64,000 bases of DNA, taken from Thermoanaerobaculia bacterium. Lineage in GTDB: Bacteria > Acidobacteriota > Thermoanaerobaculia > Multivoradales > JAHEKO01. The stretch spans positions 990-64,989 of the forward strand of contig CAMYOG010000012.1 of assembly GCA_947259925.1 (NCBI GenBank), in the 5' to 3' direction. The notes below the pieces were generated by a model. The model did not search any database. It was not told the DNA's origin and was given only the letters and a program-made list of their open reading frames with translations. Positions 9,005-20,665 of the stretch are shown in pieces; position 1 is the stretch's first letter; every line of letters starts with the position of its first letter. Position numbers and translations under genes: made by a program.

Positions 9005-9880
9005 ATGGGGCTGAAGCACCATACGATCATCTTCGTGCCGCACGCGCGGGCTCGCTTCCGCAAGTGGCGGCTGACCAACCGGCAGCTGACGATCATGGTC
9101 GGCCTGTTCGCGTTTCTCGTGGTCGGCTCGCTGTTCACCACCTGGTCGTTCTTCACCAACACCATCGACCGGGCCGAGCTCGACCGGGTGCGCACCGAGA
9201 ACGAGGACCTGCGGCAGATCAACGGCTCGTTCGAAGACAGCATCCGGGACCTGGAACGGCAGCTCGACGCGTTCGAGAGCAAGACCAGGGACCTGGCGAT
9301 CGTCGCCGGTCTGGAGGGTCTCGACAGCGGCCAGAGCGCCGGCATCGGCGGTCCGAATCAACCCGAGTCGGCCGACGACCTCGCCAGGCTCGAAGACCTG
9401 ACCGGCCGCTCCGGCTCGCTCGGGAGCAGCCTCGAGATGGTCGGCGAAGCTCTCGACGAGCGTGAGCGCTGGATCTCGGCGACGCCCGCGACCGCGCCGG
9501 TACGCGGCATCCTGACCAGCGGCTTCGGCTACCGGAGCGATCCGATCACCGGCAAGCGCTCGATGCATCAGGGCGTCGACATCTCGACCGCGCCCGGCCG
9601 GCCGGTGCGCGCCACCGCCGACGGAGTGGTGATCACCGCCGAGCGGGTCGGACAACTCGGCAAGGCGGTCTACATCTCCCACGGCTACGGTCTGGTGACC
9701 CGCTACGGCCACCTGTCGAGCATCGAGGTCGAGCCGGGGCAGAGGGTCAGTCGAGGCGACTCGGTCGGCCGCGTCGGTAGCACCGGGAAATCGACCGGCT
9801 ACCATCTCCACTACGAAGTGCGGGAGCAGGGTCGGGCGGTCAATCCGGTCGCTTACCTGCTCGAGAGCCCGGCCGGCTAG
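9005..9880 (+). CDS. M23 (LytM-type) peptidase, inner-membrane anchored
   Basis: 291 residues from ATG 9005; 74 earlier in-frame codons overlap the promoter and are rejected. A basic N-terminus (HARARFRKWRLTNRQ) precedes one membrane helix at about 26-50, then a coiled coil to about residue 95. The C-terminal ~125 residues are a LytM domain with the zinc motifs HQGVDIST (HxxxD) and HLHYEV (HxH), both complete. It should cleave peptidoglycan crosslinks or act as a murein hydrolase regulator in the periplasm. The architecture (TM, coiled coil, LytM) is that of divisome/elongation-associated peptidases. It is followed by secA after 196 bases. Confidence 0.93.
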   Translation: MGLKHHTIIFVPHARARFRKWRLTNRQLTIMVGLFAFLVVGSLFTTWSFFTNTIDRAELDRVRTENEDLRQINGSFEDSIRDLERQLDAFESKTRDLAIVAGLEGLDSGQSAGIGGPNQPESADDLARLEDLTGRSGSLGSSLEMVGEALDERERWISATPATAPVRGILTSGFGYRSDPITGKRSMHQGVDISTAPGRPVRATADGVVITAERVGQLGKAVYISHGYGLVTRYGHLSSIEVEPGQRVSRGDSVGRVGSTGKSTGYHLHYEVREQGRAVNPVAYLLESPAG

Positions 9881-9914
9881 CCAACCGTCGCAGGGCCCTG
9901 AATCTGGCCGACTT

Positions 9915-9968
9915 CCCTCGGTCGGGATCCTCGACGTACGCCAGCACGCCTCTGGTGCCCTCGGTCGG
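9915..9968. repeat. Pair of 11-base direct repeats upstream of secA
   Basis: CCCTCGGTCGG occurs at 9915-9925 and again at 9958-9968, 43 bases apart (four helical turns), in the 196-base gap between the M23 gene and secA. The rest of this gap holds no ORF or RNA I recognise. The copies could be protein-binding sites; chance recurrence in GC-rich DNA is possible. Confidence 0.4.
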
Positions 9969-10021
9969 AAGCCAACCAGCTCCAGGCCCCCACGACCGCA
10001 GGCGACGCGGGAATTCCCTGC

Positions 10022-10027
10022 TAGACT
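10022..10027 (+). promoter_or_regulatory. Candidate -10 box (TAGACT) for secA
   Basis: TAGACT lies 49 bases before the secA ATG. The surrounding TGCTAGACTGCCGG recurs exactly on the minus strand just before rimO, which supports it as a promoter element. No convincing -35 is visible. Confidence 0.35.
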
Positions 10028-10076
10028 GCCGGTGTTGATTCTGCCGAGTCCGTCCGGGCTCTAAGGGCTCTCCTAC

Positions 10077-12779
<2,703 letters not shown>

Positions 12780-12792
12780 GGCGCTCCCTGTC

Positions 12793-14256
12793 ATGACCGA
12801 GACCCGCCCTGGACTCACCTTCGACGACGTCCTGATCGAGCCGGCGTACTCGTCGGTACATCCGAATCTGGTCGACCTGCGCACGCCGCTCTGCCGCGGC
12901 ATCGAGATGAGCATCCCGATCGTCGCCGCCGCCATGGACACGGTGACCGAGGCGCAGCTGGCGATCGCGCTGGCCCAGGAGGGCGGCGTCGGCGTGATCC
13001 ACAAGAACATGTCGATCGACGCCCAGGCGGCCGAGATCGATCGGGTGAAGCGGAGCGAGGCGGGGATGATCGTCGATCCGGTCACCATGCTCCCCGAGCA
13101 GAAGATCCACGAGGCGCTGGCGGTCATGGCGCGCTACAAGATCTCGGGCGTGCCGGTGACCGACGAGCGCGGTCTGCTGGTCGGCATCCTGACCAATCGG
13201 GACCTCCGGTTCGAGGAGAATCACGATCGGACGATCGGCGAGCTGATGACCAGTGAGAACCTGGTCACCGTGCCTCCCGGAACCACTCTCGAAGAGGCCA
13301 AGGCCCTGCTGCACGAGCACAAGATCGAGAAGCTCCTGGTGGTCGACGGCGACAACAACCTGACCGGTCTGATCACCGTCAAGGACATCGAGAAGACCAC
13401 CAAGTTTCCCAACGCCTGCAAGGACTCTCTCGGGCGGCTACGCGTCGGTGGCGCGGTCGGTGCCGCGGGCGACTTCATGGAACGGGCTCAGGCGCTGATC
13501 GACGCCCAGGTCGACGTGCTGGTGATCGACTCGTCGCACGCTCACAGCGGCGGCGTTCTCGACGCCATCGCCGCGGTCCGCGAGCGCTTCCCGGAGGCGC
13601 GCATCATCGCCGGCAACGTCGGGACCGAGGCGGGCTCGAGAGCGCTCGTGGAGCGCGGCGTGGACGGGGTGAAGGTCGGCATGGGACCGGGCTCGATCTG
13701 CACCACGCGGATCGTCACCGGTGCCGGTCTACCCCAGGTGACCGCGATCGAGGACTCGGTCCGCGCCGCCGCCGAGGCCGGGGTGCCGGTGATCGCCGAC
13801 GGCGGCATCAAGTTCTCGGGCGACATCACCAAGTCGATCGCCGCCGGCGCCCACTCGGTGATGATCGGCTCGCTGTTCGCCGGTACCGAGGAGAGCCCCG
13901 GCGAGACCATCCTCTATCAGGGACGCACGTTCAAGGCGCACCGGGGGATGGGCTCGCTGTCGGCGATGTCGAAGGGGAGCGCCGACCGCTACTTCCAGGC
14001 CGACCAGGGTGAGCTGAGCAAGATGGTGCCCGAGGGGATCGAGGGGATGGTCCCGTACAAGGGCAGCATCCACCAGATGCTGCCCCAGCTGACCGGTGGG
14101 CTGCGATCGGGGATGGGTCTCGCGGGCTGCGAGACCATCGAGCGCTTGCGCACCGACGCGAAGTTCGTGCGCATCACGCCCGCCGGCCTCAAGGAGAGCC
14201 ACGCCCACGACGTGGTGATCACCAAAGAGGCGCCGAACTACTGGATCGAGCGCTAG
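12793..14256 (+). CDS. guaB: Inosine-5'-monophosphate dehydrogenase
   Basis: 487 residues, standard length. It oxidises IMP to XMP with NAD+, the committed step of GTP synthesis. A TIM barrel is interrupted by two CBS domains (about 95-150 and 155-205). The catalytic loop [11 protein letters not shown] places the nucleophile at Cys303, followed by the K+ site. [21 protein letters not shown] is the IMP phosphate region and KGSADRYFQ precedes the flap. The gene overlaps the stop of the convergent HerA-like gene by four bases. Confidence 0.99.
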   Translation: MTETRPGLTFDDVLIEPAYSSVHPNLVDLRTPLCRGIEMSIPIVAAAMDTVTEAQLAIALAQEGGVGVIHKNMSIDAQAAEIDRVKRSEAGMIVDPVTMLPEQKIHEALAVMARYKISGVPVTDERGLLVGILTNRDLRFEENHDRTIGELMTSENLVTVPPGTTLEEAKALLHEHKIEKLLVVDGDNNLTGLITVKDIEKTTKFPNACKDSLGRLRVGGAVGAAGDFMERAQALIDAQVDVLVIDSSHAHSGGVLDAIAAVRERFPEARIIAGNVGTEAGSRALVERGVDGVKVGMGPGSICTTRIVTGAGLPQVTAIEDSVRAAAEAGVPVIADGGIKFSGDITKSIAAGAHSVMIGSLFAGTEESPGETILYQGRTFKAHRGMGSLSAMSKGSADRYFQADQGELSKMVPEGIEGMVPYKGSIHQMLPQLTGGLRSGMGLAGCETIERLRTDAKFVRITPAGLKESHAHDVVITKEAPNYWIER

Positions 14257-16631
14257 CGCGGGCGCCAGAGCAGTCCGACCAGGTGGACCTCGACGTCCGA
14301 CTTGCGCGGCCGGACGGCGATCGTCTCGAGCTCCTCGGCCAGGGCGTCGGTCCGCTCCTCGAGCGCCTCGATCGAGGCGGTGAACTCGGCGTTCATCTCC
14401 TCCAGCTGCTCGGTCAGCGCCTCGACCGTCTCGCGCGCCCGGTCGATGTCCTGTGACTGCTCGGAGGCGCTGGCGAAACCGCGTGCCGCGGTGCCGGCCT
14501 TCGACAGAGTCGTATAGCTCAATCGCTTGCGACCGGTGAACGCGGCCAGCAGGCTCGCTCCGGCCGAGATCGCGGCCCGCAGCTTGGCCGAGCCGGCCTG
14601 CTCCTTCTCCTTCTCCACCCGCTGCTGGGCCTTGCGGATCCGCTCCTCGAGGGTGTCCACCTTGCCGGCGTGCCGCTTGCGGAGCTTCTCCACCTGGAGG
14701 TCGCGCTTCTCCCGCGCCGCCTCGGCGAGCCGCACGCGGAAGTCGCGCTCGCTCTCGCCGGGCTCGGAGGTCATCTTGAAGGCGGCGCTCTTGTAGAGGT
14801 CGCAGCTCTTGTTGCGGTAGAGGTAGTCCGCCAGGGCCCTCGACCAGGTCGAGTACGAGCGAGTCTTGGTCGCCTTGGAGGGCAGCTTGGCATAGCTGGC
14901 GCTCTCGGCCGGCTCGCGCTCGAGATCGCGCTCGTCGAGGCTCGACTCCTCGGCGTCGTCCCAATCGAGCTTGACGGCGTCCGCGTCCAGCGGCAGCAGG
15001 AGACTCAGCTCGTCGCTCTGGATCTCCTTCTTGGTCCGCCGGTCCATGTACCGGACCTCGGCGATGCCGATCAGATGCGGCTCGTAGGCCGGCACCTCGT
15101 CGTCGGCGGCGAGATAGAACTGAGCCACGTCGTTCGGCAAGACCGGCGGCGGTGCGGCAGGAGGCGCCGCGGCGGCGGCCGGGGCGGCCTTACGCGCGGG
15201 CTGTGGGGTGACGGTCGGTCGCTCGACGTCGGCCATCAGGTCGCGGATCTGTCGCCGCGTCAGCGGTCCCCGCAGGTAGGACATCGCCCACCGGGTATGG
15301 AAGATCGCCGGATCGGATTCGTGGACGTTGTGCAGCAGGAAGACCCGCTTGCCGAGGTCGGAGATGGTCCGATCCATCTCCTTGCGGTCGAGCCCACCTT
15401 CCTCGGTCGCCAGGCCCTCCAGTCCCTCCAGGATGCGCAGCTTGTCGCGCTCCGTCTGCAGTCTGCCGATGAACCAGGTACCGGTGTTCGACAGCCCCTT
15501 GTAGTCGAGGTCAACCGGATTCTGGGTGGCGAGCACCACCCCGAGTCCGTAGGCCCGGGCCTGCTTCAGCAGGGTCAGCAGCGGCCGCTTCGACGGGGGC
15601 TCGGCGACCGGCGGCATGTAGCCGAAGATCTCGTCCATGTAGAGGAGCGCGCGCAGGCTGGTCGTGCCCGGGCGACTGCGCATCCAGCTGAGCGTCTGGG
15701 TCAGCAGAAGCGAGACGAAGAACATCCGCTCCGCGTCGGACAGGTGGGCGATCGAGAAGATCGCGATCCGCGGCTTGCCGGAATCGGTGTAGAGCAGATT
15801 CTGGATGTCGAGCGGCACGCCGGTGAGCCAGCCCTGGAAGCCCGGCGCGGCCAGCAGGTTGTTGAGCTGCATGGCGAAGCCGAGGCGGTCCTTCTGGGGG
15901 AAAAACGACTCCAGATCGAGCACGCCGATGCGCTCGATCGGCGGACTCTGCACCGCTCGGATCAGGCTCCCCAGGTCGACGTCCTTGCCGCCGCGCCAGG
16001 TGTGGTCGAGGATCGTCGAGAGCAGGATGTGCTCGCGGCTCTGGATCGGGTCGGCGTCGACGCCGACCAGGCCGAGCAGGCTCGAGGCGGTGCTGGCGAC
16101 CCGGTCGCGCAGGAGATCGCCGTCCTCGAGCACCGCCGCGGACGGCGCGGTGAACGACGACAGGATCGAGATCGGAATCCCCGCCTCGCTCCCCGGCGTG
16201 TAGATGGCGACCTCGGCCGCATCGCGCAGCTTGCGGATCCGGTCTCCGTCCTGACCCCACTTCTCGAGACCGCTCCGCCAGAGCTCGGCCTGCCCGGCGG
16301 CGTAGTCGTCGAGCGACATCTCCTTGCGCCGGGCGTCGTCCTCGTTGACCCACGGGCGAAAATCGCTCGCCGAGAGCTCGGGAAAGGTCAACATCAGGTT
16401 GCCCAGGTCGCCCTTGGGGTCGATGATCAGGGCCGGAATGCCGTCGATCGCGGCCTCTTCGAGCAGGGTGACGCAGAGGCCGGTCTTGCCGCTGCCGGTC
16501 ATACCGACGCAGACCGCGTGCGTGCACAGGTCCTTCGAGTCGTAGAGCAGCAGCGAGTCTTCGGTCTCGCCCCGCTGCAGATCGTGGTGCTTCCCCAGAT
16601 AGAACGCGCCCAGCTTTTCGAAATCGCTCAT
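14253..16631 (-). CDS. HerA-like hexameric ATPase (DUF87/DUF853-type) with C-terminal coiled coil
   Basis: 792 residues from ATG 16631, preceded by a G-rich ribosome site; 18 upstream in-frame codons are not needed. Walker A is GMTGSGKT at 43-50 and Walker B/Glu is [10 protein letters not shown], with the arginine-finger style sequence of the HerA/FtsK group further on ([16 protein letters not shown]). The middle has a Pro/Ala linker, and the last ~230 residues contain two coiled coils ([36 protein letters not shown]) around a hydrophobic helical hairpin. Family members are DNA translocases or remodellers. No NurA nuclease, SIR2 or other usual partner lies next to it. Function is unknown. Confidence 0.85.
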   Translation of the reverse strand: MSDFEKLGAFYLGKHHDLQRGETEDSLLLYDSKDLCTHAVCVGMTGSGKTGLCVTLLEEAAIDGIPALIIDPKGDLGNLMLTFPELSASDFRPWVNEDDARRKEMSLDDYAAGQAELWRSGLEKWGQDGDRIRKLRDAAEVAIYTPGSEAGIPISILSSFTAPSAAVLEDGDLLRDRVASTASSLLGLVGVDADPIQSREHILLSTILDHTWRGGKDVDLGSLIRAVQSPPIERIGVLDLESFFPQKDRLGFAMQLNNLLAAPGFQGWLTGVPLDIQNLLYTDSGKPRIAIFSIAHLSDAERMFFVSLLLTQTLSWMRSRPGTTSLRALLYMDEIFGYMPPVAEPPSKRPLLTLLKQARAYGLGVVLATQNPVDLDYKGLSNTGTWFIGRLQTERDKLRILEGLEGLATEEGGLDRKEMDRTISDLGKRVFLLHNVHESDPAIFHTRWAMSYLRGPLTRRQIRDLMADVERPTVTPQPARKAAPAAAAAPPAAPPPVLPNDVAQFYLAADDEVPAYEPHLIGIAEVRYMDRRTKKEIQSDELSLLLPLDADAVKLDWDDAEESSLDERDLEREPAESASYAKLPSKATKTRSYSTWSRALADYLYRNKSCDLYKSAAFKMTSEPGESERDFRVRLAEAAREKRDLQVEKLRKRHAGKVDTLEERIRKAQQRVEKEKEQAGSAKLRAAISAGASLLAAFTGRKRLSYTTLSKAGTAARGFASASEQSQDIDRARETVEALTEQLEEMNAEFTASIEALEERTDALAEELETIAVRPRKSDVEVHLVGLLWRPR

Positions 16632-16697
16632 CAGGCCCCCAATCGAATCGCTCGAAAACGTACCCCGAGAGGGGTCAAAACGCAACTCGGGCCGCGC

Positions 16698-17852
16698 TCA
16701 GTCCCAAGCTTGGGGATCGAGCTCGTACGGGAGCGGCGTCAGGTTCTCGAGGCCGTCCAGGCCGAGATGGCAGAGATCCTCGACCCGGACGCCCCAACCG
16801 GCCTCGGGGTCGTACAGGCCGGGCTCGAGGGTGAAGACGTCGCCGGTCGTGAGCTCCCCCGCCGCCCCCTGATCGGGTCGGAAGGTCGGGTACTCGTGGA
16901 GGTCGAAGCCGACGCCGTGCCCGAGCCCGTGCACGTAGCCACGGGTGGAGGCCGGCGCCGATCGCGGAGTCGGATAGCCGGCCTCTTCGAAACGCTCGCA
17001 GGTGGCCGTGTGGAGCTCGGTTCCGGTCCGTCCCGGCTCCGCCAGCCGGTGAGCTCCGGCGAGGATCTCGACCACGGTGGCGTGCGCCCGTGCGAGCTCC
17101 GGCGGCGGCTCCCCGACACAGAACGTGCGCGTGCAGTCGGCGTAGAGACGTCCCTTCGGGAAGAGATCGACCACCAGCGCCTGGCCCGCGCGGAGGACGA
17201 CGTCGGAGCCGCCCTGACTGTGCGGTACTCCGGCATCAGTGCCGGCAGCGACGATGTTGCCGTGCGGCTGCTCGAGCTGGTGGCCGGCGAAGACCGCGCT
17301 GATGCGCGCCCTGAGCCGACCGGCGGTGAGCGGCGCGCCGTCGAACTGCAGGCCGTCCGCTGCCGGTGTGGCCGCTGCCAGCGTCCTCGCCACCTCGGCG
17401 ATCGCCTCAATCGCCGCCGCGGCGACCCTCCGGATCTCCGCCAGCTCCGAGTCGGTCTTCTGCTTGCCCAGCGCCAGAAGCAGCCGGTGGCCGGCCTCGA
17501 AGCGCCAGCCGGAGCCCGACAGAGCGCTGCACGCGGCGTGCACGGTGCCGGCCGGGAAGCGGCCCGCCAGACCGACCCGCGCGGGCTCGACTCCGGCGTG
17601 TGCGAGCGCGGTGGCGAGGAGGGCCGACCAGAGCTCGGCCTCGGATTCGGTCTCGCGCTGGAGCCTCTCGACCGCGAGCAGCTCGGGAGACAGCAGCTCG
17701 AGACCGGTCGACCGTGCCTCCTCGCGCTCCATCGCGGTCAGGTAGCCGAGGTGCGGCGCACCGCCGGGCCGGGCTATGACCAGGCTGTGGCCAAGGTGGG
17801 CGTCGCCCACGAACGGCGCCAGGTCGGGGTCACGCGAGCTGGCTGCGACCAC
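16698..17852 (-). CDS. M24 family metallopeptidase (Xaa-Pro aminopeptidase-like)
   Basis: 384 residues from GTG 17852. The C-terminal pita-bread fold carries all five metal ligands: two Asp in VVDLFPKGRLYADCTRTF, His in HGLGHGVGFDLHEYP, Glu in FTLEPGLYDPE and Glu in VRVEDL. It probably removes N-terminal residues preceding proline in the cytoplasm. The start is uncertain: in-frame sequence upstream (LSRLEQLLEREGLAALVV) matches the conserved N-terminus of the family, but the only start-like codon there is CTG at 17903, overlapping the trxA stop as CTGA. Translation coupled to trxA from that CTG would give 401 residues. Confidence 0.9.
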   Translation of the reverse strand: MVAASSRDPDLAPFVGDAHLGHSLVIARPGGAPHLGYLTAMEREEARSTGLELLSPELLAVERLQRETESEAELWSALLATALAHAGVEPARVGLAGRFPAGTVHAACSALSGSGWRFEAGHRLLLALGKQKTDSELAEIRRVAAAAIEAIAEVARTLAAATPAADGLQFDGAPLTAGRLRARISAVFAGHQLEQPHGNIVAAGTDAGVPHSQGGSDVVLRAGQALVVDLFPKGRLYADCTRTFCVGEPPPELARAHATVVEILAGAHRLAEPGRTGTELHTATCERFEEAGYPTPRSAPASTRGYVHGLGHGVGFDLHEYPTFRPDQGAAGELTTGDVFTLEPGLYDPEAGWGVRVEDLCHLGLDGLENLTPLPYELDPQAWD

Positions 17853-17899
17853 GACCAGGGCGGCGAGCCCCTCCCGCTCGAGAAGCTGTTCGAGCCGGC

Positions 17900-18226
17900 T
17901 CAGGCGTTCCGAGAGAGGAACTCCTCGAACGCTGCCTTGGGCATCGCCCCGAGGATGCGGTCAGCCGCCTCGCCACCCTTGAACAGGATGAAGGTCGGGA
18001 TGCTCTGGACGCCGTACTGCATGGCCAGCGCCTGGTGGTCGTCTACATTCAGCTTGGCGATTCGGACGTTGGCGCTCTGCTCGGCGAGCTCGTCCAGCAC
18101 CGGGGCCACCATCCGACACGGGCCGCACCACTCGGCCCAGAAATCCACCAGGACCGGCTTGTCCGACTTGAGGACCTCGGTCTCGAAATTCTCCTCGGTA
18201 AGGCTGACTATCTTCTCACTGGCCAT
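17900..18226 (-). CDS. trxA: Thioredoxin
   Basis: 108 residues with the active site WCGPC at 33-37 and the cis-proline segment SIPTF, the standard single-domain thioredoxin that reduces protein disulfides in the cytoplasm. An AGAGGA ribosome site lies 6 bases before the ATG. A near-consensus promoter sits directly upstream, partly inside the end of ribF. The M24 peptidase gene follows immediately and may be translationally coupled. Confidence 0.98.
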   Translation of the reverse strand: MASEKIVSLTEENFETEVLKSDKPVLVDFWAEWCGPCRMVAPVLDELAEQSANVRIAKLNVDDHQALAMQYGVQSIPTFILFKGGEAADRILGAMPKAAFEEFLSRNA

Positions 18227-18248
18227 TACGTATCCTCTTTCCTAGACG

Positions 18249-18277
18249 ATTCTCGTCGCAAGCACCTACACTGTCAA
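18249..18277 (-). promoter_or_regulatory. Strong sigma-70-type promoter for trxA
   Basis: On the minus strand TTGACA (18277-18272), a 17-base spacer and GAGAAT (18254-18249). The -35 box overlaps the ribF stop codon. Transcription would start near 18242, about 16 bases before the trxA ATG. Confidence 0.75.
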
Positions 18278-19215
18278 CAAGCGAGGGTCGCAAAGTATTC
18301 TCGGGTCTCCTGAACGTCACGAGCGATCTGCTCGACCAACTCGTCGGACGAGCCGAACCGGCGCTCGCCCCGCAACCGCCGGCAGAAGCGGAGCTCGAGC
18401 GGACGGCCGTACAGGTCGGCCTCGAAGTCGAGCAGATGGCACTCGATCAGCCGGGCCTCGGTCGCGCCGAAGGTTGGCCGGGTACCGACATTGGTGACCG
18501 ACATCCGACCCTGGTCGTCGTCCTCGAGCCAGGCCTGGGTAGCGTAGACGCCGTCCTTCGGGTAGAGCTCGTTGTCGACCGCCAGGTTGGCGGTCGGCCA
18601 GCCGAGATCGCGCCCGCGCGCCTCGCCAGGCTCGACCCGGCCGGCGACGGAGTAGGTCCGGCCGAGCAGCTCGGCCGCCTCCTCAACCTCGCCCGCGGCG
18701 ATCAGGTGACGGATGCGCGTGCTCGAGATCGCTTCGCCATCGTGTACGACCTCGGGCACGCCGACGGCGACGAAACCGTCGCGGGCGCCGCGCTCGATCA
18801 GGAACTCGAGGGTCCCCTCCCGGCCGCGTCCGAAGGTGAAGCTGGAGCCAACGTACACCTCGACCGCCGCCAGGCGGCCGACCAGGAAGTCGGTGACGAA
18901 GGCCGCGGCGGTGGTCTCGGAGAACTCGGTGTCGAAGTCGATCACCGCGACGGCGTCGACGTCGGCCGCTTCGAGCAGGCGCAGCTTCTGGCTGCCGGTG
19001 GTCAGGCAGGGAGGCGCGCTCTCGGGCCGCAGCACCTTCTTCGGATGGGGCTCGAAGGTGACGACCAGGGCGTGCTGACCGCTCGCCCGCGCCCGCTCGC
19101 GGACCTGGGCGATGAGCTCACTCTGTCCGCGGTGGAGGCCGTCGAAGTTGCCGATCGTGACCACCCCACCGCGGGGGAGGTCGTCCCTCTGCCAGGCGTC
19201 CTCGAAGACTCGCAT
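18274..19215 (-). CDS. ribF: Bifunctional riboflavin kinase / FAD synthetase
   Basis: 313 residues from ATG 19215, two bases after the rimO stop. The N-terminal FAD synthetase (nucleotidyltransferase) domain has GNFDGLHRGQ and TFEPHPKKVL; the C-terminal flavokinase domain has LGWPTANLAV, PKDGVYA and the ending RPTFG...IECHLLDFEADLYGR. It converts riboflavin to FMN and then FAD. The longer ORF continues into rimO in another frame and is rejected. FMN and FAD are cofactors of several nearby enzymes, though the clustering may be incidental. Confidence 0.97.
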   Translation of the reverse strand: MRVFEDAWQRDDLPRGGVVTIGNFDGLHRGQSELIAQVRERARASGQHALVVTFEPHPKKVLRPESAPPCLTTGSQKLRLLEAADVDAVAVIDFDTEFSETTAAAFVTDFLVGRLAAVEVYVGSSFTFGRGREGTLEFLIERGARDGFVAVGVPEVVHDGEAISSTRIRHLIAAGEVEEAAELLGRTYSVAGRVEPGEARGRDLGWPTANLAVDNELYPKDGVYATQAWLEDDDQGRMSVTNVGTRPTFGATEARLIECHLLDFEADLYGRPLELRFCRRLRGERRFGSSDELVEQIARDVQETREYFATLAC

Positions 19216-19217
19216 GC

Positions 19218-20618
19218 TCAGGTGACCGGCAACGGGTCTGCCGAGACGACCGCCGAGGGCGTGCCGGCGGCAGGGGGTGTGGCGGCGCCGACGATCCGCC
19301 CGACAACGTCGTCGGCGTGGGCCTCGGTGATCTCGACCCGGGCCAGGGCCGGGGTCTCGATCACCCCCTCGTTGATCAGTAGACGGCCGTCGATCTCCGG
19401 CGCCATGCCCCGATGCCTGCCTTCGAGCAGATGCTCGGTCTCGCGGCAGACCCCTTCGATCAGCGCGTCCAGTCGCCGGCCGACCAGCCGCTGACGGCTT
19501 TCGGTCGATATCGGCCGCTGCGCCTCGAGCAGCGCGCGCTGCCGGCGCTCGGCGACCGGAGCCGGTACCCGCCCGGTCAGATCGGCCGCCGGGGTCCCCT
19601 CCTGCGGGCTGAACACGAAGCAACCCAGATGGTCGAAGCGGGCCTCCTCGACGAAGCTCACGAGGTCGCGGAAGTGCGCGTCGGTCTCGCCGGGGAAGCC
19701 GACGATGAAGGTCGAGCGGAGAGAGATGTCGGGCGCCAGGGTGCGGGCCCGCTCGAGCAACCTCAGGTAGCTCTGTCCGGAGCCGCCGCGCTGCATGGCG
19801 CGCAGGATCTCCCGGTGGCTGTGCTGCAGCGGGATGTCGATGTACGAGACGAACCGCTCCTCGCTGCCCATGAGGCGCAGCAGCTCCTCGTCGAGCGTCG
19901 TCGGATAGGCGTAGAGGAATCTAATCCAGGGGATATCGGTCTCGGCGAGCAGGGTCTCGACCAGTCGGACCATGCCGTGCCGACCGAGCCCGAGATCTTC
20001 GCCGAAGCGTGTCGTGTCCTGGGCGATCAGGCAGAGCTCGAGGGCGCCGGCCGCCTCGAGCGCCCGCGCCTCTTCGACCAGGCTGCCGAGCGTACGGCTG
20101 CGGAAACGACCCCGCCACGAGGGGATGGCGCAGAAGGTGCACGGGTTGTCGCAGCCCTCGGCGACTTTCAGGTAGGCGAACCCACGGGTGGTCAGGACCC
20201 GCGGCGCCGTATGGTCGAATACCGCGTGCGAGGGCGTCGCCGGCGGCGGCGTCGTGCCGATCGACACCAGATCTCCGACCTCGTGCAGATCGTCGAGGCC
20301 GATGAAGCCGTCGATCTCCGGCACCGCCTCGGCCAGCTCGGCACCATAGCGGTTCACCATGCAGCCGGCCACCAGCAGCCGATCGACGCCCTGGCCCTTG
20401 CGGTCCGCGACCTCGAGGATCGCGTCGATCGACTCCTCCTTGGCCTCGTCGATGAAGCCGCAGGTGTTGACGATCACCGTTCCCGCGGCGTCCAGGTCGT
20501 CGACGATCGAGTGCCCGAGGCGACGTAGCTCTCCCAGGAGGATCTCGCTGTCCACCTGGTTCTTGGGGCATCCGAGGCTGATCACCCCCACCGTCGACGA
20601 CTTGGATCTCCCGCTCAT
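19218..20618 (-). CDS. rimO: Ribosomal protein uS12 methylthiotransferase RimO
   Basis: 466 residues. The N-terminal methylthiotransferase domain begins VGVISLGCPKNQVDSE with cluster ligands Cys17, Cys53 and Cys86. The radical-SAM motif CDNPCTFC supplies Cys156, Cys160 and Cys163, and a TRAM domain lies near the C-terminus. It adds a methylthio group to Asp of ribosomal protein S12. SLGCPKN and the absence of tRNA-MTase features favour RimO over MiaB. ribF follows with a 2-base gap. A TAGACT box lies only 10 bases before the ATG. Confidence 0.97.
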   Translation of the reverse strand: MSGRSKSSTVGVISLGCPKNQVDSEILLGELRRLGHSIVDDLDAAGTVIVNTCGFIDEAKEESIDAILEVADRKGQGVDRLLVAGCMVNRYGAELAEAVPEIDGFIGLDDLHEVGDLVSIGTTPPPATPSHAVFDHTAPRVLTTRGFAYLKVAEGCDNPCTFCAIPSWRGRFRSRTLGSLVEEARALEAAGALELCLIAQDTTRFGEDLGLGRHGMVRLVETLLAETDIPWIRFLYAYPTTLDEELLRLMGSEERFVSYIDIPLQHSHREILRAMQRGGSGQSYLRLLERARTLAPDISLRSTFIVGFPGETDAHFRDLVSFVEEARFDHLGCFVFSPQEGTPAADLTGRVPAPVAERRQRALLEAQRPISTESRQRLVGRRLDALIEGVCRETEHLLEGRHRGMAPEIDGRLLINEGVIETPALARVEITEAHADDVVGRIVGAATPPAAGTPSAVVSADPLPVT

Positions 20619-20628
20619 CCGGCCCGGC

Positions 20629-20655
20629 AGTCTAGCAAAGAAGTAGCGATAAGCT
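20629..20655. promoter_or_regulatory. Divergent near-leaderless -10 boxes between rimO and the methyltransferase
   Basis: In the 47-base divergent gap, TAGACT faces rimO (20634-20629, 10 bases before its ATG) and TAAGCT faces the methyltransferase (20650-20655, 10 bases before its ATG). Neither gene has a ribosome site in that interval. Confidence 0.4.
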
Positions 20656-20665
20656 CGGCTCCGGA

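Noticed and set aside
8818..9345. N-terminal extension of the propeller protein by 176 codons
   Set aside because: It overlaps the promoter and start of the divergent M23 gene, and the signal peptide begins at ATG 8817.
14670..18245. 1191-codon plus-strand ORF over the HerA-like ATPase, M24 peptidase and trxA
   Set aside because: It is antisense to three well-supported genes, low in recognisable motifs and rich in Arg/Gly/Asp, as expected of shadow frames in GC-rich DNA.
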